Assembly: GCA_016110215.1 (NCBI GenBank)
Contig: JADWQD010000003.1
Location: 1,860,001 to 1,924,000 of the forward strand
Source of the DNA: Capronia americana
Taxonomy: Eukaryota; Ascomycota; Eurotiomycetes; Chaetothyriales; Herpotrichiellaceae
Direction: 5' to 3'
Length of the DNA stretch: 64,000 bases
The notes under the pieces were generated by a model. The model had not been told where the DNA came from, did not search any database, and saw only the letters and a program-made list of their open reading frames with translations. Positions 54,055 through 64,000 of the stretch are shown here, one piece after another (position 1 is the first letter of the stretch; each line of letters opens with the position of its first letter). The position numbers were made by a program, and so were the translations under genes.

Positions 54055-56024
54055 ATGCTGAAGGTCAGTCGGCGCATAATTGCGGCATGTGCCGGGGGAA
54101 TTCCAATAGAAACTGGCTAGACCGATGCTAGAAATGCCATCCAATTGATGTCTGTGGTGTAGTTGGACGGCATGGCTCGTATCTGCGAAGCAAACTGCAT
54201 CCTCTTGCCCGACACGCCAGGTCATATCCAACCTGAGCGAGAGAGGCGCAACTTGCATAAAGTCCATGGTTTTCAGTGCATCGGGGTGTCGAGGGAACTC
54301 TGTGCAACCTTCATCCCTTTGTCGGCTGGAACCAAGCCTCGCTCCTGGGGCCATTTTTGCTGCGCGAGAACAAGGAAGTGGGAAAGGCGTATCAATCTGT
54401 AAGCCTCGGCGCAGGTAATTAAGTTTCACATGTACCGTGCTGAAAGCTTGTTGCGCTCCTCAATGTCAAAGTCGCAGGATGGCAAAGAGCGTCCTCATGG
54501 AAGCTCCATTCATCTGGCACGTTCACCGTGCAGTGAGCGCGGAGTTTGGGGCGAACAGCTGCACGATGAGTTGCACAGGGATTGATGTTAGTAACCGAGT
54601 GGAGCCACAATAACGAGTCGTGAGTTCCTGCATACATAAGGCTCCCCATCAGTGCAGCCCGAACTATGATGCTTGGTCGAGAGCGCATTAGGTCAAACAA
54701 AAGGATGCAGAGGGAGTGATTCACTACTCGGGCCTTCTCGAAGTTCGGCTATGCTTTTTGGCACCGCCAAAGACAAATCGAAGGCCCGAAAGAAACGACT
54801 TTTGTTTGCGTCGCGCAAGCCTCCTTGAGCTTCTGAAATACTCGGTAGAGAAGCTGCAGAAGCACATCGGCGCGCGTCGAATTGTGGAGAAGTGAAGGTT
54901 GGTTTGATGGCAGCCTTCGACGCGACCCTGGGACGTGACACGAGGTCCAGCTTCGATGGCGATTTCCGGTTGACAAGCATGTCACGGTGTGTCAGAGACA
55001 TCTGCATGTGAAGACAGGGAGCAGGGCAGTTGGAGGTCGCACTCAGGCGAATAGTAGAAGAAGCACGAAGAAAGGAAATTGCCCAGCGGGATCAGCGGAC
55101 GTCTTGGCATTTTAATTTCCTGTGACTTTTTCGAAATTCCGACTCTCCGTTCACACTCGTTGCATACCAATCCAGGACCTCAATCACGTCTCCGGCCAAT
55201 CTCTTGCTGGCGTGGTGGCATGCTGTTTCAGCCTGGTATCGCGTCATGCAGCCGATAGCCATTTCGAGGGCCTCTTTGCCGACGCCTCTGACGGCAACCT
55301 CCATGCTTATCTACTTAGGCTTAATATCAGCAAACCTTGCTTCAGGCCTTACCGGATTCTCACCCCTGCACGTCACCGCGTCGGCACTACAGTCTGCAGA
55401 TCTCCCGATTTGGCAGCCTACGATCTTCATTACTACTACTCTCTCATTCTTGACGCTAATCATAGATGCTGCTTGTGAATTTCGAGCCGGGGGCCGGAGA
55501 CTACAGTATTGTTTTCGCAGCTTCACAAGGAACATCGGCAACCGGCATGAAACTCCAAGTACTAGCATGGGGATGCATTTCTTGAACAGTAAGATCTGCT
55601 TCGGCCTCTGTTCCCGAATACGATGGTGTTGAAAGTTCGACCCAAAAAGCTTTATGATGTGGCCCCGTTTGTGGCTTTCCACTGACCCATGCTATACCGC
55701 GGACCAGGCACCCTCTCGAAGATTTTGACTTTCCCTACTGTGACAGACCACGAACCGTTGATAGGACACAGGATTGTGTATCCTGCAGATTCATTTTCCA
55801 AGGGACGCTACATGGACCCCAGGTCATCCCACGGTAAGTCGGCGCCGATACAAGGTCGAAGGGGTGTACAGTGCGCGCCCTAGCACGGGACACGACTCTG
55901 CGCGACATGTGGTCTTGTACACTGTGTCTTATAGAACACTCACTACCCCTTCCTTCAATCCCTTTCTCAGATACTCCCTCCATCTTGGCTCGGGCAGCAC
56001 GCACCATTCACTCCGCCTTCCATC
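54055..56024. other. Gene-empty 2-kb interval
   Basis: No gene is supported. A plus-strand frame (55204-55632) has a hydrophobic middle but no family match or confirmed start and was not accepted. The last 130 bp are the leader of the MFS gene. Confidence 0.5.
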
Positions 56025-58337
56025 ATGTCTTCTGAAGCTCTCGGCGGGTTGAAGTTGATCATCCCACCACCGAGTAATCTTAGCCATACAGAGAAGACGC
56101 CTTTCGATATGGAACAGGGCATCCAAGACACACAGAAGGCTTCTCGGCCGCCAGTCGGTCCTCCTGGTCCTCCAGGTGGCTGGCTATGCACACGGATGTC
56201 AAGACAACAAGAGGTCCTTTTCAACATCATGGTTGCAGTCCTTCAACTCATTCCCCAATCAACCTTGACGACAGTCTTTCCAGTCAGCAGAGACATTGCG
56301 CGATCCTTCTCAATATCAAATCCATCAGTACTGCCGTGGCTTGTTGCCGCCTACGCATTATCCTTCGGAACCTTCATTCTGATTGGAGGCAGACTTGGCG
56401 ACATTTTCGGCCACAAGGCAATGGTGGTGATCGGCTACTCCTGGCTCAGTTTCTGGAGCGTCGTTGCTGGTTTGAGCCACTACGCCGGGTACCAGCTCTT
56501 CTTTGTGGCCAGAGGATTCCAAGGTCTCGGTGCAAGTCTGATGGTCCCCAATGGTTTGGCGCTGCTAGGTCGCACGTATCCGCCAGGGTCGAAGCAAAAG
56601 GTCTTTGCCTTCACGCTTTTTGGTCTGTGCGCGCCTGTCGGGGCCTACCTTGGGATGCTCTTTGGTGCCTTGTTCACAAAGTACGCAACTTGGTGGTGGA
56701 GTTTCTACACCCTAGCCATCGTTTGTTGCTTCCTCGCGATTGCCTCTACCGCCGTCCTGATCTCACCACCTCCAACACCAAAGCAGATGCTTCCTGTCAA
56801 AGACAAACTTCGGGATATGGACTGGCTCGGCGCTCTGACAGGTGTTGGTGGGCTTATATGCGTCCAAGTCTCTCTCGTCTCTGCTCCTGCCGCGGGTTGG
56901 AGTACGCAGTATGTCTTCATGCTACTCATCATCGGGCTGCTACTCATCGCCTTCTTTGTCATTACGGAGATCAAAATTGCTGAACAGCCATTGGTGCCTT
57001 TCAAGATGCTCAAGGCCGATGTCGGGTTCGTCCTCGGCGCCGTGGCCTGTGGCTGGGCTACTTTCGGAATCTGGACGTGGTTCTTATGGAAGTTCCTGCT
57101 TGGCATCAAGCAATACGCCCCCCTGGAAGCGGCGGTGCATGTCTTGCCCATCGTTCCTGTTGCCTTTATCGCCTCGATCTTGACGGCCTGGATGATGCGA
57201 AAATGTCGACCGTCTTGGACGCTGTTCTGGGCCTTGGTTGCCTTCGCCTTCGGCCCACTTCTGCTCGCCGTCGATTCCAACATTGACAAGACGACATACT
57301 GGAGCTGGACCTTTGCTAGTCTGGTTGTGATGCCGTTCGGCATGGACATGTCATTTCCGGCGGCCACTTTGATCATGTCGAACTATTTCCCGCCGCAACA
57401 GCAAGGCGTTGCTGGCAGTCTAATCAGCACAGTGGTTAACTATTCGATATCTCTTGGTCTCGGCCTTGCCTCCACTGTAGAAGTGCAGGTGAATAATCAT
57501 GGGCTTCATCCATTGGCAGGTATCCGCGGTGGCTGGTTCATGGGGGTTGGCCTCGGCGGCCTCGGTGTCCTGATTTGCATCGCCTTCGTCATCAAGTCTA
57601 TCTTCCATCCAACGCCCACAATGTCCACCGGACCACCAGGACCTCCAGTCGCAGGAACAGCCATGAAAATGACACCTCAAGAGCCACCACAGGACCGAAA
57701 GCTGTCGAGGCATACAACTGTGTCGAGTCTCGCCACCACCATGGTCCCCGACACCCCTGGAGGACAGACTCCGAAGCAAAAAGACTGCGAACTGTTCAAA
57801 TCGTTCGACTTTGACATGGCGTCTATTCCAGCGTCACCATCGGCACCAGCACCAGCGTCACCAAAATCACAGTCATCCAGTGGTTTGCCCAACACTTCTA
57901 GCAGCATAAAGCAAAAGTCACCAAACGCCGCCCCCTTGAAGAAACCGCCCCGAAATTCGAAGGATACGCCCCATAGCAGATACCGACGTAAAGACACCCT
58001 CGAGGACTCTGGCTCTCAGTCCCATTCTCGCTCAGAGTCACAAGTCCACCTGCAGGCGCAGTCTTCGCAAATCCCAATGTCTCCGTCTCCGAGGATCCGG
58101 TTGCCAGCCGAACCGGATGCCGCGTACCGCGCCCGCGGCAGCTTTGAAAGCGAGGACGCTGACGAAGAGCGTCAGACATCTCATTGGGACCTACCCGCCA
58201 GACGACATAACGACCACACACAAGGTCAGGCGCGCGAGGACGGGTATGGGTATGGCTCTGGACTCCGAGACCCAGATGGGTTCGGCCACGATGCCAAGCC
58301 GGTAATGCCCCGAGGAATGATGGGAGATAAGTTTTAA
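56025..58337 (+). CDS. DHA2-type MFS exporter with long cytosolic tail
   Basis: Plasma-membrane drug:proton antiporter of the 14-helix DHA2 group (Atr1/aminotriazole-resistance-like), probably exporting toxic compounds. Single exon, 770 residues from ATG 56025. A 60-residue cytosolic N-terminus contains GPPGPPGG. The signature motif A reads GGRLGDIFGHK (121-131) between helices 2 and 3. RGFQGLGASLMVPNGLALL (motif B/C area) follows, and fourteen hydrophobic helices run to about 525. The last about 240 residues are a Ser/Pro-rich disordered tail, with another GPPGPP and several phosphorylatable stretches (HTTVSSLATT, QSHSRSES); this is long for the family. It lacks introns, unlike the Dal5-type transporters in this window. 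There is no clear biosynthetic neighbour. Confidence 0.93.
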   Translation: MSSEALGGLKLIIPPPSNLSHTEKTPFDMEQGIQDTQKASRPPVGPPGPPGGWLCTRMSRQQEVLFNIMVAVLQLIPQSTLTTVFPVSRDIARSFSISNPSVLPWLVAAYALSFGTFILIGGRLGDIFGHKAMVVIGYSWLSFWSVVAGLSHYAGYQLFFVARGFQGLGASLMVPNGLALLGRTYPPGSKQKVFAFTLFGLCAPVGAYLGMLFGALFTKYATWWWSFYTLAIVCCFLAIASTAVLISPPPTPKQMLPVKDKLRDMDWLGALTGVGGLICVQVSLVSAPAAGWSTQYVFMLLIIGLLLIAFFVITEIKIAEQPLVPFKMLKADVGFVLGAVACGWATFGIWTWFLWKFLLGIKQYAPLEAAVHVLPIVPVAFIASILTAWMMRKCRPSWTLFWALVAFAFGPLLLAVDSNIDKTTYWSWTFASLVVMPFGMDMSFPAATLIMSNYFPPQQQGVAGSLISTVVNYSISLGLGLASTVEVQVNNHGLHPLAGIRGGWFMGVGLGGLGVLICIAFVIKSIFHPTPTMSTGPPGPPVAGTAMKMTPQEPPQDRKLSRHTTVSSLATTMVPDTPGGQTPKQKDCELFKSFDFDMASIPASPSAPAPASPKSQSSSGLPNTSSSIKQKSPNAAPLKKPPRNSKDTPHSRYRRKDTLEDSGSQSHSRSESQVHLQAQSSQIPMSPSPRIRLPAEPDAAYRARGSFESEDADEERQTSHWDLPARRHNDHTQGQAREDGYGYGSGLRDPDGFGHDAKPVMPRGMMGDKF

Positions 58338-58911
58338 TTCTTACAAACGGACGAAAAGGCAACCTTAAAAAGGGGAAGATGACAGAAATCACGGGCTACA
58401 GGACTAGACGAAGGATGAAAGGCGTTTCGAAAGATATCCCAACATGAGTAGATGACAGATAAACAGTGCAGTGTACTTCCGCGCTAGATACAGATAATGC
58501 ATGCTTATATACCTAGTACATGGATAAATACCGCGTACGAGGTACAACAATGTCCAGACGGCTCCCTTGACAGCTCACACTCTCTCTGTCTTTGTTGGGA
58601 GGGCCAGTGGTATTTGGGATCGACCAGGCCGTGACCTCTGACTTGAGTTTCAAGCACTTTAAGCACCTTCGCGGACAGGATGCCTTGAGAGTAGTTCCAG
58701 AGCGAGCCGAGTGCTAGGAGGATCTGGAGGATGAATCTGCATTTTATGGACATACAATACAGGTAAAATGCATCTGGGTCCTCGATGAGCTGTCTGTTGG
58801 GGTATCGACGCGACCCGGATAACTTTGGCAAAGTGTGTATTTGATGCTCCAGTTTCCATTGCATTTTCCGTCCCGTCCCCTTCTCCTACTCTTCCTTCTG
58901 CTTCTCCTCCT
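58338..58911. other. Intergenic between convergent genes
   Basis: No gene is supported. It contains the 3' flanks of the MFS gene (plus) and the small coiled-coil gene (minus). Confidence 0.45.
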
Positions 58912-59319
58912 TCACCATCTCATCCCACGACGCTCGCCACCCATTCTTGCTCCGGCCCGCCTATTTCTGCGCCTCGCATTCTCATCATCCCGCAAGGCCT
59001 TCTCCACCACGTATGCGTCCTTGATACCTTTCGCCCGCTCGACCACCTTGTCCTGCGCTATCAGAGCGTCCCTGGTTCGCTGGGCCCTGCGGAGTTGGTC
59101 GTTCAGGTGCTGTTCGAGAAGCGTGTAGCGCGCGTTTTCGGTGGCGAGTCTGGTCTTGGTTTCGGAAACTCGATGCCGGAGCTGTTGGTCGGTCAGGGAG
59201 GCGAGGTACAAATTGGAGGGGAGGTGCACGGCGGCTCTCCGGGGTTCAGGCCCAAGGGGTGCTGCTGCGTCGTGGCAGCGGACGTAGAAGCCGTGGGCGA
59301 CTCTCTCGAAGAGGGACAT
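58912..59319 (-). CDS. Small coiled-coil protein, 135 residues
   Basis: Function unknown. Single frame of 135 residues from ATG 59319-59317, with a conserved-looking opening (MSLFERVAHGFYVRCHDAA). Residues about 40-100 form a long charged helix with heptad character (LTDQQLRHRVSETKTRLATENARY, then LEQHLNDQLRRAQRTRD), predicted to coil. The C-terminus is very Arg-rich (RRRNRRAGARMGGERRG). There is no signal peptide or membrane segment. The reading frame has typical coding character, while the antisense 217-codon frame (58825-59478) is rich in Gly, Val and Cys and was taken as a shadow. Size and lack of domain keep confidence moderate. Confidence 0.6.
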   Translation of the reverse strand: MSLFERVAHGFYVRCHDAAAPLGPEPRRAAVHLPSNLYLASLTDQQLRHRVSETKTRLATENARYTLLEQHLNDQLRRAQRTRDALIAQDKVVERAKGIKDAYVVEKALRDDENARRRNRRAGARMGGERRGMRW

Positions 59320-61300
59320 GGTGGTTGGACGCGGTGGTGTTGCGGGGGGACTTTATTTTGTGGTTGTGTTGTTTTCACAGATGGTAAAGGCGTGGAGATG
59401 AAGCAGGAGAAAGTTATCTTTCAGGGACGATTGCGATGCTTCCAGAGAACTGATGATGGTAGGTTCTTGATTGACTGACATGGCGACCTCTGTGAAGGTA
59501 TTATTAATATACCCATTGTATGTTGGTGAAGGAGCTTTACTACCGGGTATCTCGGTCTTTGTTTGTATCGCTTGGCTGGACTGGCTGGCCGGTTCATTGC
59601 TGTCTTAGATATCTCGCTTTCTTTCTGTCTCCCTCTAATTTTCTCGTTCGGGATGAAAGAATCCATCACGGACGGATAGACCCAGGGGCATACCCAGACG
59701 GTGTTTCCGTCTCGGAAAGAGACAGGTGGGCGGAATCCCGCGGCCCAACACAAGACATGCTTTGAAGTTGAAGACATTTGACCCATCTCAGAGTCATGGC
59801 TTTGTTCAGCTTGGAAGTCCAGGTTTCTCTAGATCGGAGTGGAGCAATATGCAGGGTAATCGGGATGTTCCCTACTGTGTGGGTATCTGTCCCCTGGTCT
59901 CACACGACAAAGAAAATACTTTCCCCGCAAGGATTGATGTGTGTGTAGCAAAATGATGGGATAGGGCAGGACATGAAGAAACAGAGCTCATTCAGATATG
60001 CAAAGGCGTGGGAATCTCGAAGACTAGACATAGTAGAATGACCAAGTGTATCGGAAAGAGGAGGTTGAGAGGTGACCATGGCGAAGGACAAGTGGAGGGA
60101 AGAGACCTGACAGGCAGAATTATCTATGCTGCAACTATCAATACAACATTACAGGAGAGGCAACCATGATGAATTACCACACGGTGCGGCTCGCAAGACG
60201 AGCATAAGGCGCCATCGTTCTTGGCTGGAGCAATTTCGTCACTGCTCCGTCTTCTCTCCGGCCATGCAGAGTTGCTCACGGCTACGAGCTACACCACGAT
60301 GAAATAGAAAATCCAGCTTCTAATGGCTTATCCTAGTGGGCCTAGAGCGCTACAGACAAAGTGTGGCTTGTCCTTACTTGTCTTGTTTGCAGGCTTCTCT
60401 CTTCTACTTCTCACGACGTAGCTGCTTTACCCTTCCATTGCCTTTCACAGACCATCTATGGCGAGACCGATACGATCTAACATCCTCGATCAGCCACAGA
60501 GCTCCTCATACAAATCTACAACCTTCTCTACGTTGGGAGATACGATGACTCAGTCAAGAGGGCTTGCAAGAAGATCCAATACAAAAGAGAGATCTCATTG
60601 GCGAGCTGTTCAGTATGTTTGCCAGACTGGGCTCACCGCAGAACAAGGGGCTAGTCTTGCTCCTACCCTTTCCCTTTGCTATCACTCGCGCTCAATCGCT
60701 CCTCGGGTCGATCCTTAGCCGGTCGATAACGGAATGTTAGGTTACTCCTAATGGCCTCCAGGAAGCTGTCCAAAGCGGGTCAATACCAGCCGTCTGCAGA
60801 AATCCTAGCGACATCCGGCATTGCAAGTCTAAATTATCTTTCGATCTCTTCGTGCCAACGCCAGATTGCCTTTCTACCACCAATCGGAGATCAACAGGCT
60901 GTGGAGTAAGCCTCTACAGCGGCGTCTTCTGGGCGCCTGCGTGCCTGAACTCATACATGAGGTAAGCCAGACATTCCGAATCCAGCGAGTTCGGGAATGG
61001 CGGCGAAGGATGTTCCAAAATGCTTGTCTTGTTCTTACTCGCGGCAGACCAGCAGAGCTAGCTTGCTCCTACATATCCTGACTCATCGCCACCTCACTGA
61101 AGCCAGCCACCGCTGGGTCCGAAGCATGCAGTGTTATGTAACTTGCCAATTGGCACTCGGCCAAGTACGGACCATCCTCTACAAGTAGACGCGGCCGAAC
61201 CACCCGTGCCCATCTTTCACCGCATGCTCAACTCAACCTTCGTCCCTCCGCGCTGGACGCACCGCCACAACGAGTGTATTCCTTCCCCCTCAAGGTCGCG
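59320..61300. other. Mostly gene-empty interval with a possible relic
   Basis: No intact gene is supported. The right 220 bp are the leader of the Dal5-type permease. Inside lies a weak relic signal at 60490-61080, entered separately. Confidence 0.45.
60490..61080 (+). pseudogene. Possible relic of a fungal F-box-like or uncharacterised gene
   Basis: Two plus-strand pieces in different frames look protein-like: ATELLIQIYNLLYVGRYDDS (about 60490-60555), with the ELLxxIYxLL pattern common at the start of fungal F-box-like and 2EXR-type proteins, preceded by an in-frame stop; and LQRRLLGACVPELIHE (about 60912-60960), followed by a GTAAGC donor-like site. No continuous model with sound splice sites could be built, so it may be decayed or spurious. 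Confidence 0.25.
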
Positions 61301-63301
61301 ATGGCGGAGAAATTCTCCTCGGACGTCACGCGAGTTCACGGTCTCCAAACTGCACTTTCGCCGGTTGGCACGTCCGAACCGTCGCTGGAGCAAGTTGAGA
61401 GCTATGAAAAGCTAGCATTGAGCACGAAGCTGAGGTGGAAGAGAGACATTTACGTTCTCGGACCTTTGACTGTGCTCTATGTCTTCTGCTTCCTCGACCG
61501 GTTAGCACTGCAATTCGAGAACCGTTGCTGCCCTCTGGGACGGAATTTACTCGTGCACTAACGACCATATTGGCAGAACAAACATCGGAGCTGCTGTTGT
61601 CTTCGGCCTGGCGGAGGACCTCAAGCTCACTGGGACGCAATACAATTCAGCGCTAGTGTGTTTCTTCGTCCCATATGTCTTGTTTGACATCCCATCGAAT
61701 ATTCTCCTCCTGCGTTTCAAACCGCAAATATGGCGTAAGTTTCTCCTCACAATCCCGGCCAGAGCCTTTGTCACGGTCCTAGTTCCGATACTGACGGATT
61801 GGCGCCATAGTGCCTGCCTGTACCCTCTTCTTCGGGGTTATGACCGTGCTTCAAGGGGTTGTACACAACCTCGCGGGAATTGCAACTGTCCGTGTCTTTT
61901 TGGGCATAGCAGAAGCAGGTGTGTACCCCGGCTGCGTGTACACCATGTCCCGCTTCTATCGCCCAGAGGAAGCCCAATCTCGTTTCGCCATATTTGTCGG
62001 TTCGACCACCCTTGCAGGAGCGTTCGGCGGTCTTCTAGCCAGCGCCATAGGGAACATGGATGGCATATGCGATTTGAAGGCTTGGAGGTGGATTTTCATC
62101 CTTGAAGGCTGTCTCACCGTGGTTGTGTCCCTGGTCCTTTTCTTCTTCGTCACCGACATACCCGAGAAAGCACGTTGGCTCTCCGATACTGAACGGCGAG
62201 CACTTCAGTGTCACCTTGGTGGTGATGACTCGTCGTCAGGAGCTGGCAGAAAAGCAAACGCAATCGGGATTGCCGATATCATTGATGCGTTCAAAGATGT
62301 CAAGATGTGGCTGTCGGGCTTCATGTATCTCGGCATGACCATGCCGGTAAGTCACACATCAACAACCCCTTTCGGTGCCCTTGAAGGATGAAGGTAATGA
62401 CGGAATGGATAAAGTCAAATGGTCTAGGTCTGTTCATACCGAGCATCGTGCGTGGGCTGGGATACTCGCCCATCAGTACACAACTGCACACCGTCCCAGT
62501 GTACGTCGCAGCCGCCGGGTTCGCATTCGTCGTGGGCGTCGCATCAGACAAAACGAAGATGCGAACACCTTGGGCTCTGATGTCGATCATAGTCGGCGTT
62601 GTAGGGTTCTCCTTCCTTCAGTCAAATCTGCAGCAATCTCACACGCGCTACGGGTTTTTGTTTCTGGCCACCATGGGTGTCTTCAGCGCAATAGTTGGTG
62701 AGTTCAGCTGGTCCACATTACTGCCCCTTGTCACGCCACAGGCATCACTTTGCCCTTTGCTGACGTGTTGGAAGCAATCTTGTGCTGGTACACTATGAAC
62801 TGTCTTGAGAGCCAAAGTAAGCGTCTCCGATCTTTAATCCCGCTGCCCGCTAGGTTTGCAGGCATCCGCATGATGGATACTGATTTACTGGAACAGGGCG
62901 AGCCATTGGTTCTGCATTTCAGGTGTCCGTAAGTGTCTCTGCTTTCAAGACCTATGAAGCTCGGCGATTGCCCGAACGACACAATGTCGCCATCTCCTGA
63001 CTGAGTGTGTCGCCGAGGCGCCGAGTTCTCGGGGCCGAACCCCCCTTGTCCAGGTAAAGGTCCTGACGTATCACAGTTCGGCAACATCGGCAGTATTATC
63101 GCGACATATTCCTTTCTGAAGACGGACGCTCCGGAGTTTAAGACTGGGTCTCGCATTTGCATCGGCTTCCTGTGCCTGGCGTTCGTTGCCTGCCTGGCCT
63201 ATTATGTCGCTTGTGTTGCGGAGAACAGAAAGGTCGCGGGACAAGAAGGTGACGGCGATGTGCCCATCAATGGAAGCCGCACGGGTCGACTGATGCTGTG
63301 A
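61301..63301 (+). CDS. MFS permease, Dal5 / anion:cation symporter type, seven exons
   Basis: Plasma-membrane symporter of the Dal5 family; cargo unknown. Seven exons are inferred: 61301-61500, 61577-61734, 61811-62346, 62415-62697, 62742-62816, 62897-62928 and 63077-63301; 502 residues. Family blocks are in order: VLYVFCFLDRTNIGAA, VPYVLFDIPSNILL, VRVFLGIAEAGVYPGCVYTMSRFY, FVGSTTLAGAFGGLLASAIG and WRWIFILEGC. The fourth exon restores MPSNGLGLFIPSI, and exons 5-7 join LCWYTMN to RRAIGSAFQVS and FGNIGSIIATYSFL, the usual helix 10-11 sequence. Exon 6 is only 32 nt. Without these splices the frame breaks after helix 9, so the gene could be mistaken for a pseudogene. A second family member is at 19201-21126. 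A TGACTCAT lies at 61079-61086. Confidence 0.88.
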
Positions 63302-64000
63302 TATTGCGGGCCATGAGAAGCGAGATAACTGTCCCCCGTGACCAAGGAACTGGTTGAGCATCTCACTCCGTTTTAGGGTCGCATAATGCTTGTTGAAGGG
63401 TCTTAGCGACGGATTTCTCTAGGGCTCACCACCTTCGATGCCTGCCTAACCCGATCGCTCGATGGTTGTTTGGGCATCTACTGGGCCGGACGCCTCGCTT
63501 GAGTTGTCAATGCCTCTCACGAATCATTTGTGCCCGTTCCCGACTTCGCCGCGGAGACGCAACCATGCACGCTTTGAAATCGAGCCATGCGGTGAAGCTT
63601 GCACAATACAGCGGCTGTGGATATCAGGAACAAGGTCGTAAGGAGGGCCTTCGGGCGGAATTAGTTCTCCGAGGCTTATTCCCAACCCAGCAAGCACGTT
63701 GTCCGTTATGGGAAAGAGCATGACAAATCGTGCATCGTCCAGCATTCCACGTACAAGACCGTCGGTTCAGGTGCCGACTGCCAGTTGGCCTAGTTGACGG
63801 CGGCGCCTTCTCTGCTGCTGCAGCCGATGCGAGGGACACTTGGCAGCTTGAAGCAGTGTACCCCTCAAAGGGTGGGATTCTGCGTGTTTCTCGTACTGGT
63901 GGTGCACCATGCAGTTGCGGTGCAGTGTGATTAACCATCCGCTCCAACATGCGGGATGGCCAAAGGCCAGAAGGAACCACAATTGACCTTCATCTTGCAG
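63302..64000. other. Window end, no gene supported
   Basis: It contains the permease 3' flank. Overlapping short frames with Cys pairs occur on both strands near 63600-63930, but no domain could be assigned; a gene continuing beyond 64000 is possible. Confidence 0.4.

Noticed and set aside
55204..55632. 142-codon plus-strand frame with a hydrophobic middle
   Set aside because: Non-ATG opening, no family match and no conserved end; hydrophobicity alone is weak evidence.
58825..59478. 217-codon plus-strand frame
   Set aside because: Rich in Gly, Val and Cys with no family signal; the antisense 135-residue coiled-coil frame has better coding character.
60546..60552. Another TGACTCA heptamer
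   Set aside because: Not in front of a supported gene; such heptamers occur about once per 8 kb by chance.
62716..63076. Insertion or pseudogene break in the second Dal5-type permease
   Set aside because: Two short exons with good splice sites restore the conserved helix 10-11 sequence, so the gene appears intact.
1..64000. tRNA, 5S rRNA, CRISPR or transposon features
   Set aside because: No convincing tRNA A/B-box pairs, 5S core, regular repeat-spacer array, transposase/reverse-transcriptase motif or long terminal repeat was seen by eye; a dedicated scan could still find a tRNA.

Overview
The window is nuclear DNA of a filamentous ascomycete (Pezizomycotina). The evidence is short introns (about 45-140 nt, GT-AG, mostly GTRNGT donors with CTGAC-like branch points), a SepH-type septation kinase, fungal Zn2Cys6 and fungal-specific transcription-factor proteins, a GPI-anchored 4-Cys cell-wall protein, Dal5-type and DHA2-type MFS transporters, and families restricted to this group. 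Class or genus cannot be fixed from the sequence alone. I see no viral, CRISPR, rRNA or intact transposon sequence, and by eye no tRNA.

Layout. 0.8-6.4 kb: two conserved but unrecognised low-complexity proteins on the minus strand. 7.2-27.5 kb: an accessory, metabolism-rich stretch holding a GNAT acetyltransferase, a cytochrome P450, a Zn2Cys6 regulator, a decayed P450 relic, a zinc alcohol dehydrogenase, a Dal5-type permease, an epoxide-hydrolase-like alpha/beta hydrolase, a type-B carboxylesterase and a fungal-specific regulator without a zinc cluster. It has no PKS, NRPS or terpene-synthase backbone, so it reads more as a small catabolic or detoxification neighbourhood than as a classical biosynthetic cluster. 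28.2-42.6 kb: a mostly core block with the SIN kinase SepH, a wax-synthase-domain acyltransferase, a conserved protein with an 11-nt first coding exon, an AlaX-type alanyl-tRNA editing protein, an FAD monooxygenase and a C2H2 protein resembling INO80 subunit Iec1. 42.6-44.7 kb is gene-empty. 44.9-48.8 kb: a GCN4/CPC1-class bZIP gene with two upstream ORFs, followed by adenylosuccinate synthetase. 49.3-54.1 kb: a GPI-anchored cell-wall protein, a P-loop nucleoside-kinase-like protein and a 3-dehydroshikimate-dehydratase-like TIM barrel. 56.0-63.3 kb: a DHA2 MFS exporter with a long cytosolic tail, a small coiled-coil protein and a seven-exon Dal5-type permease.

The most interesting signal is the bZIP locus. 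Its leader has exactly two AUG-initiated upstream ORFs (3 and 51 codons) separated by AUG-free tracts. The bZIP reading frame nevertheless stays open for about 840 nt upstream of its first AUG and reads like real protein. This is the architecture described for cpc-1/GCN4 translational control with near-cognate-initiated N-terminal extensions. A TGASTCA element, the GCN4/CPC1 target, lies upstream of this gene and another upstream of the adjacent purine gene.

Multi-exon models were assembled by hand from splice signals, reading frame and family motifs. Exon coordinates are given in each entry.
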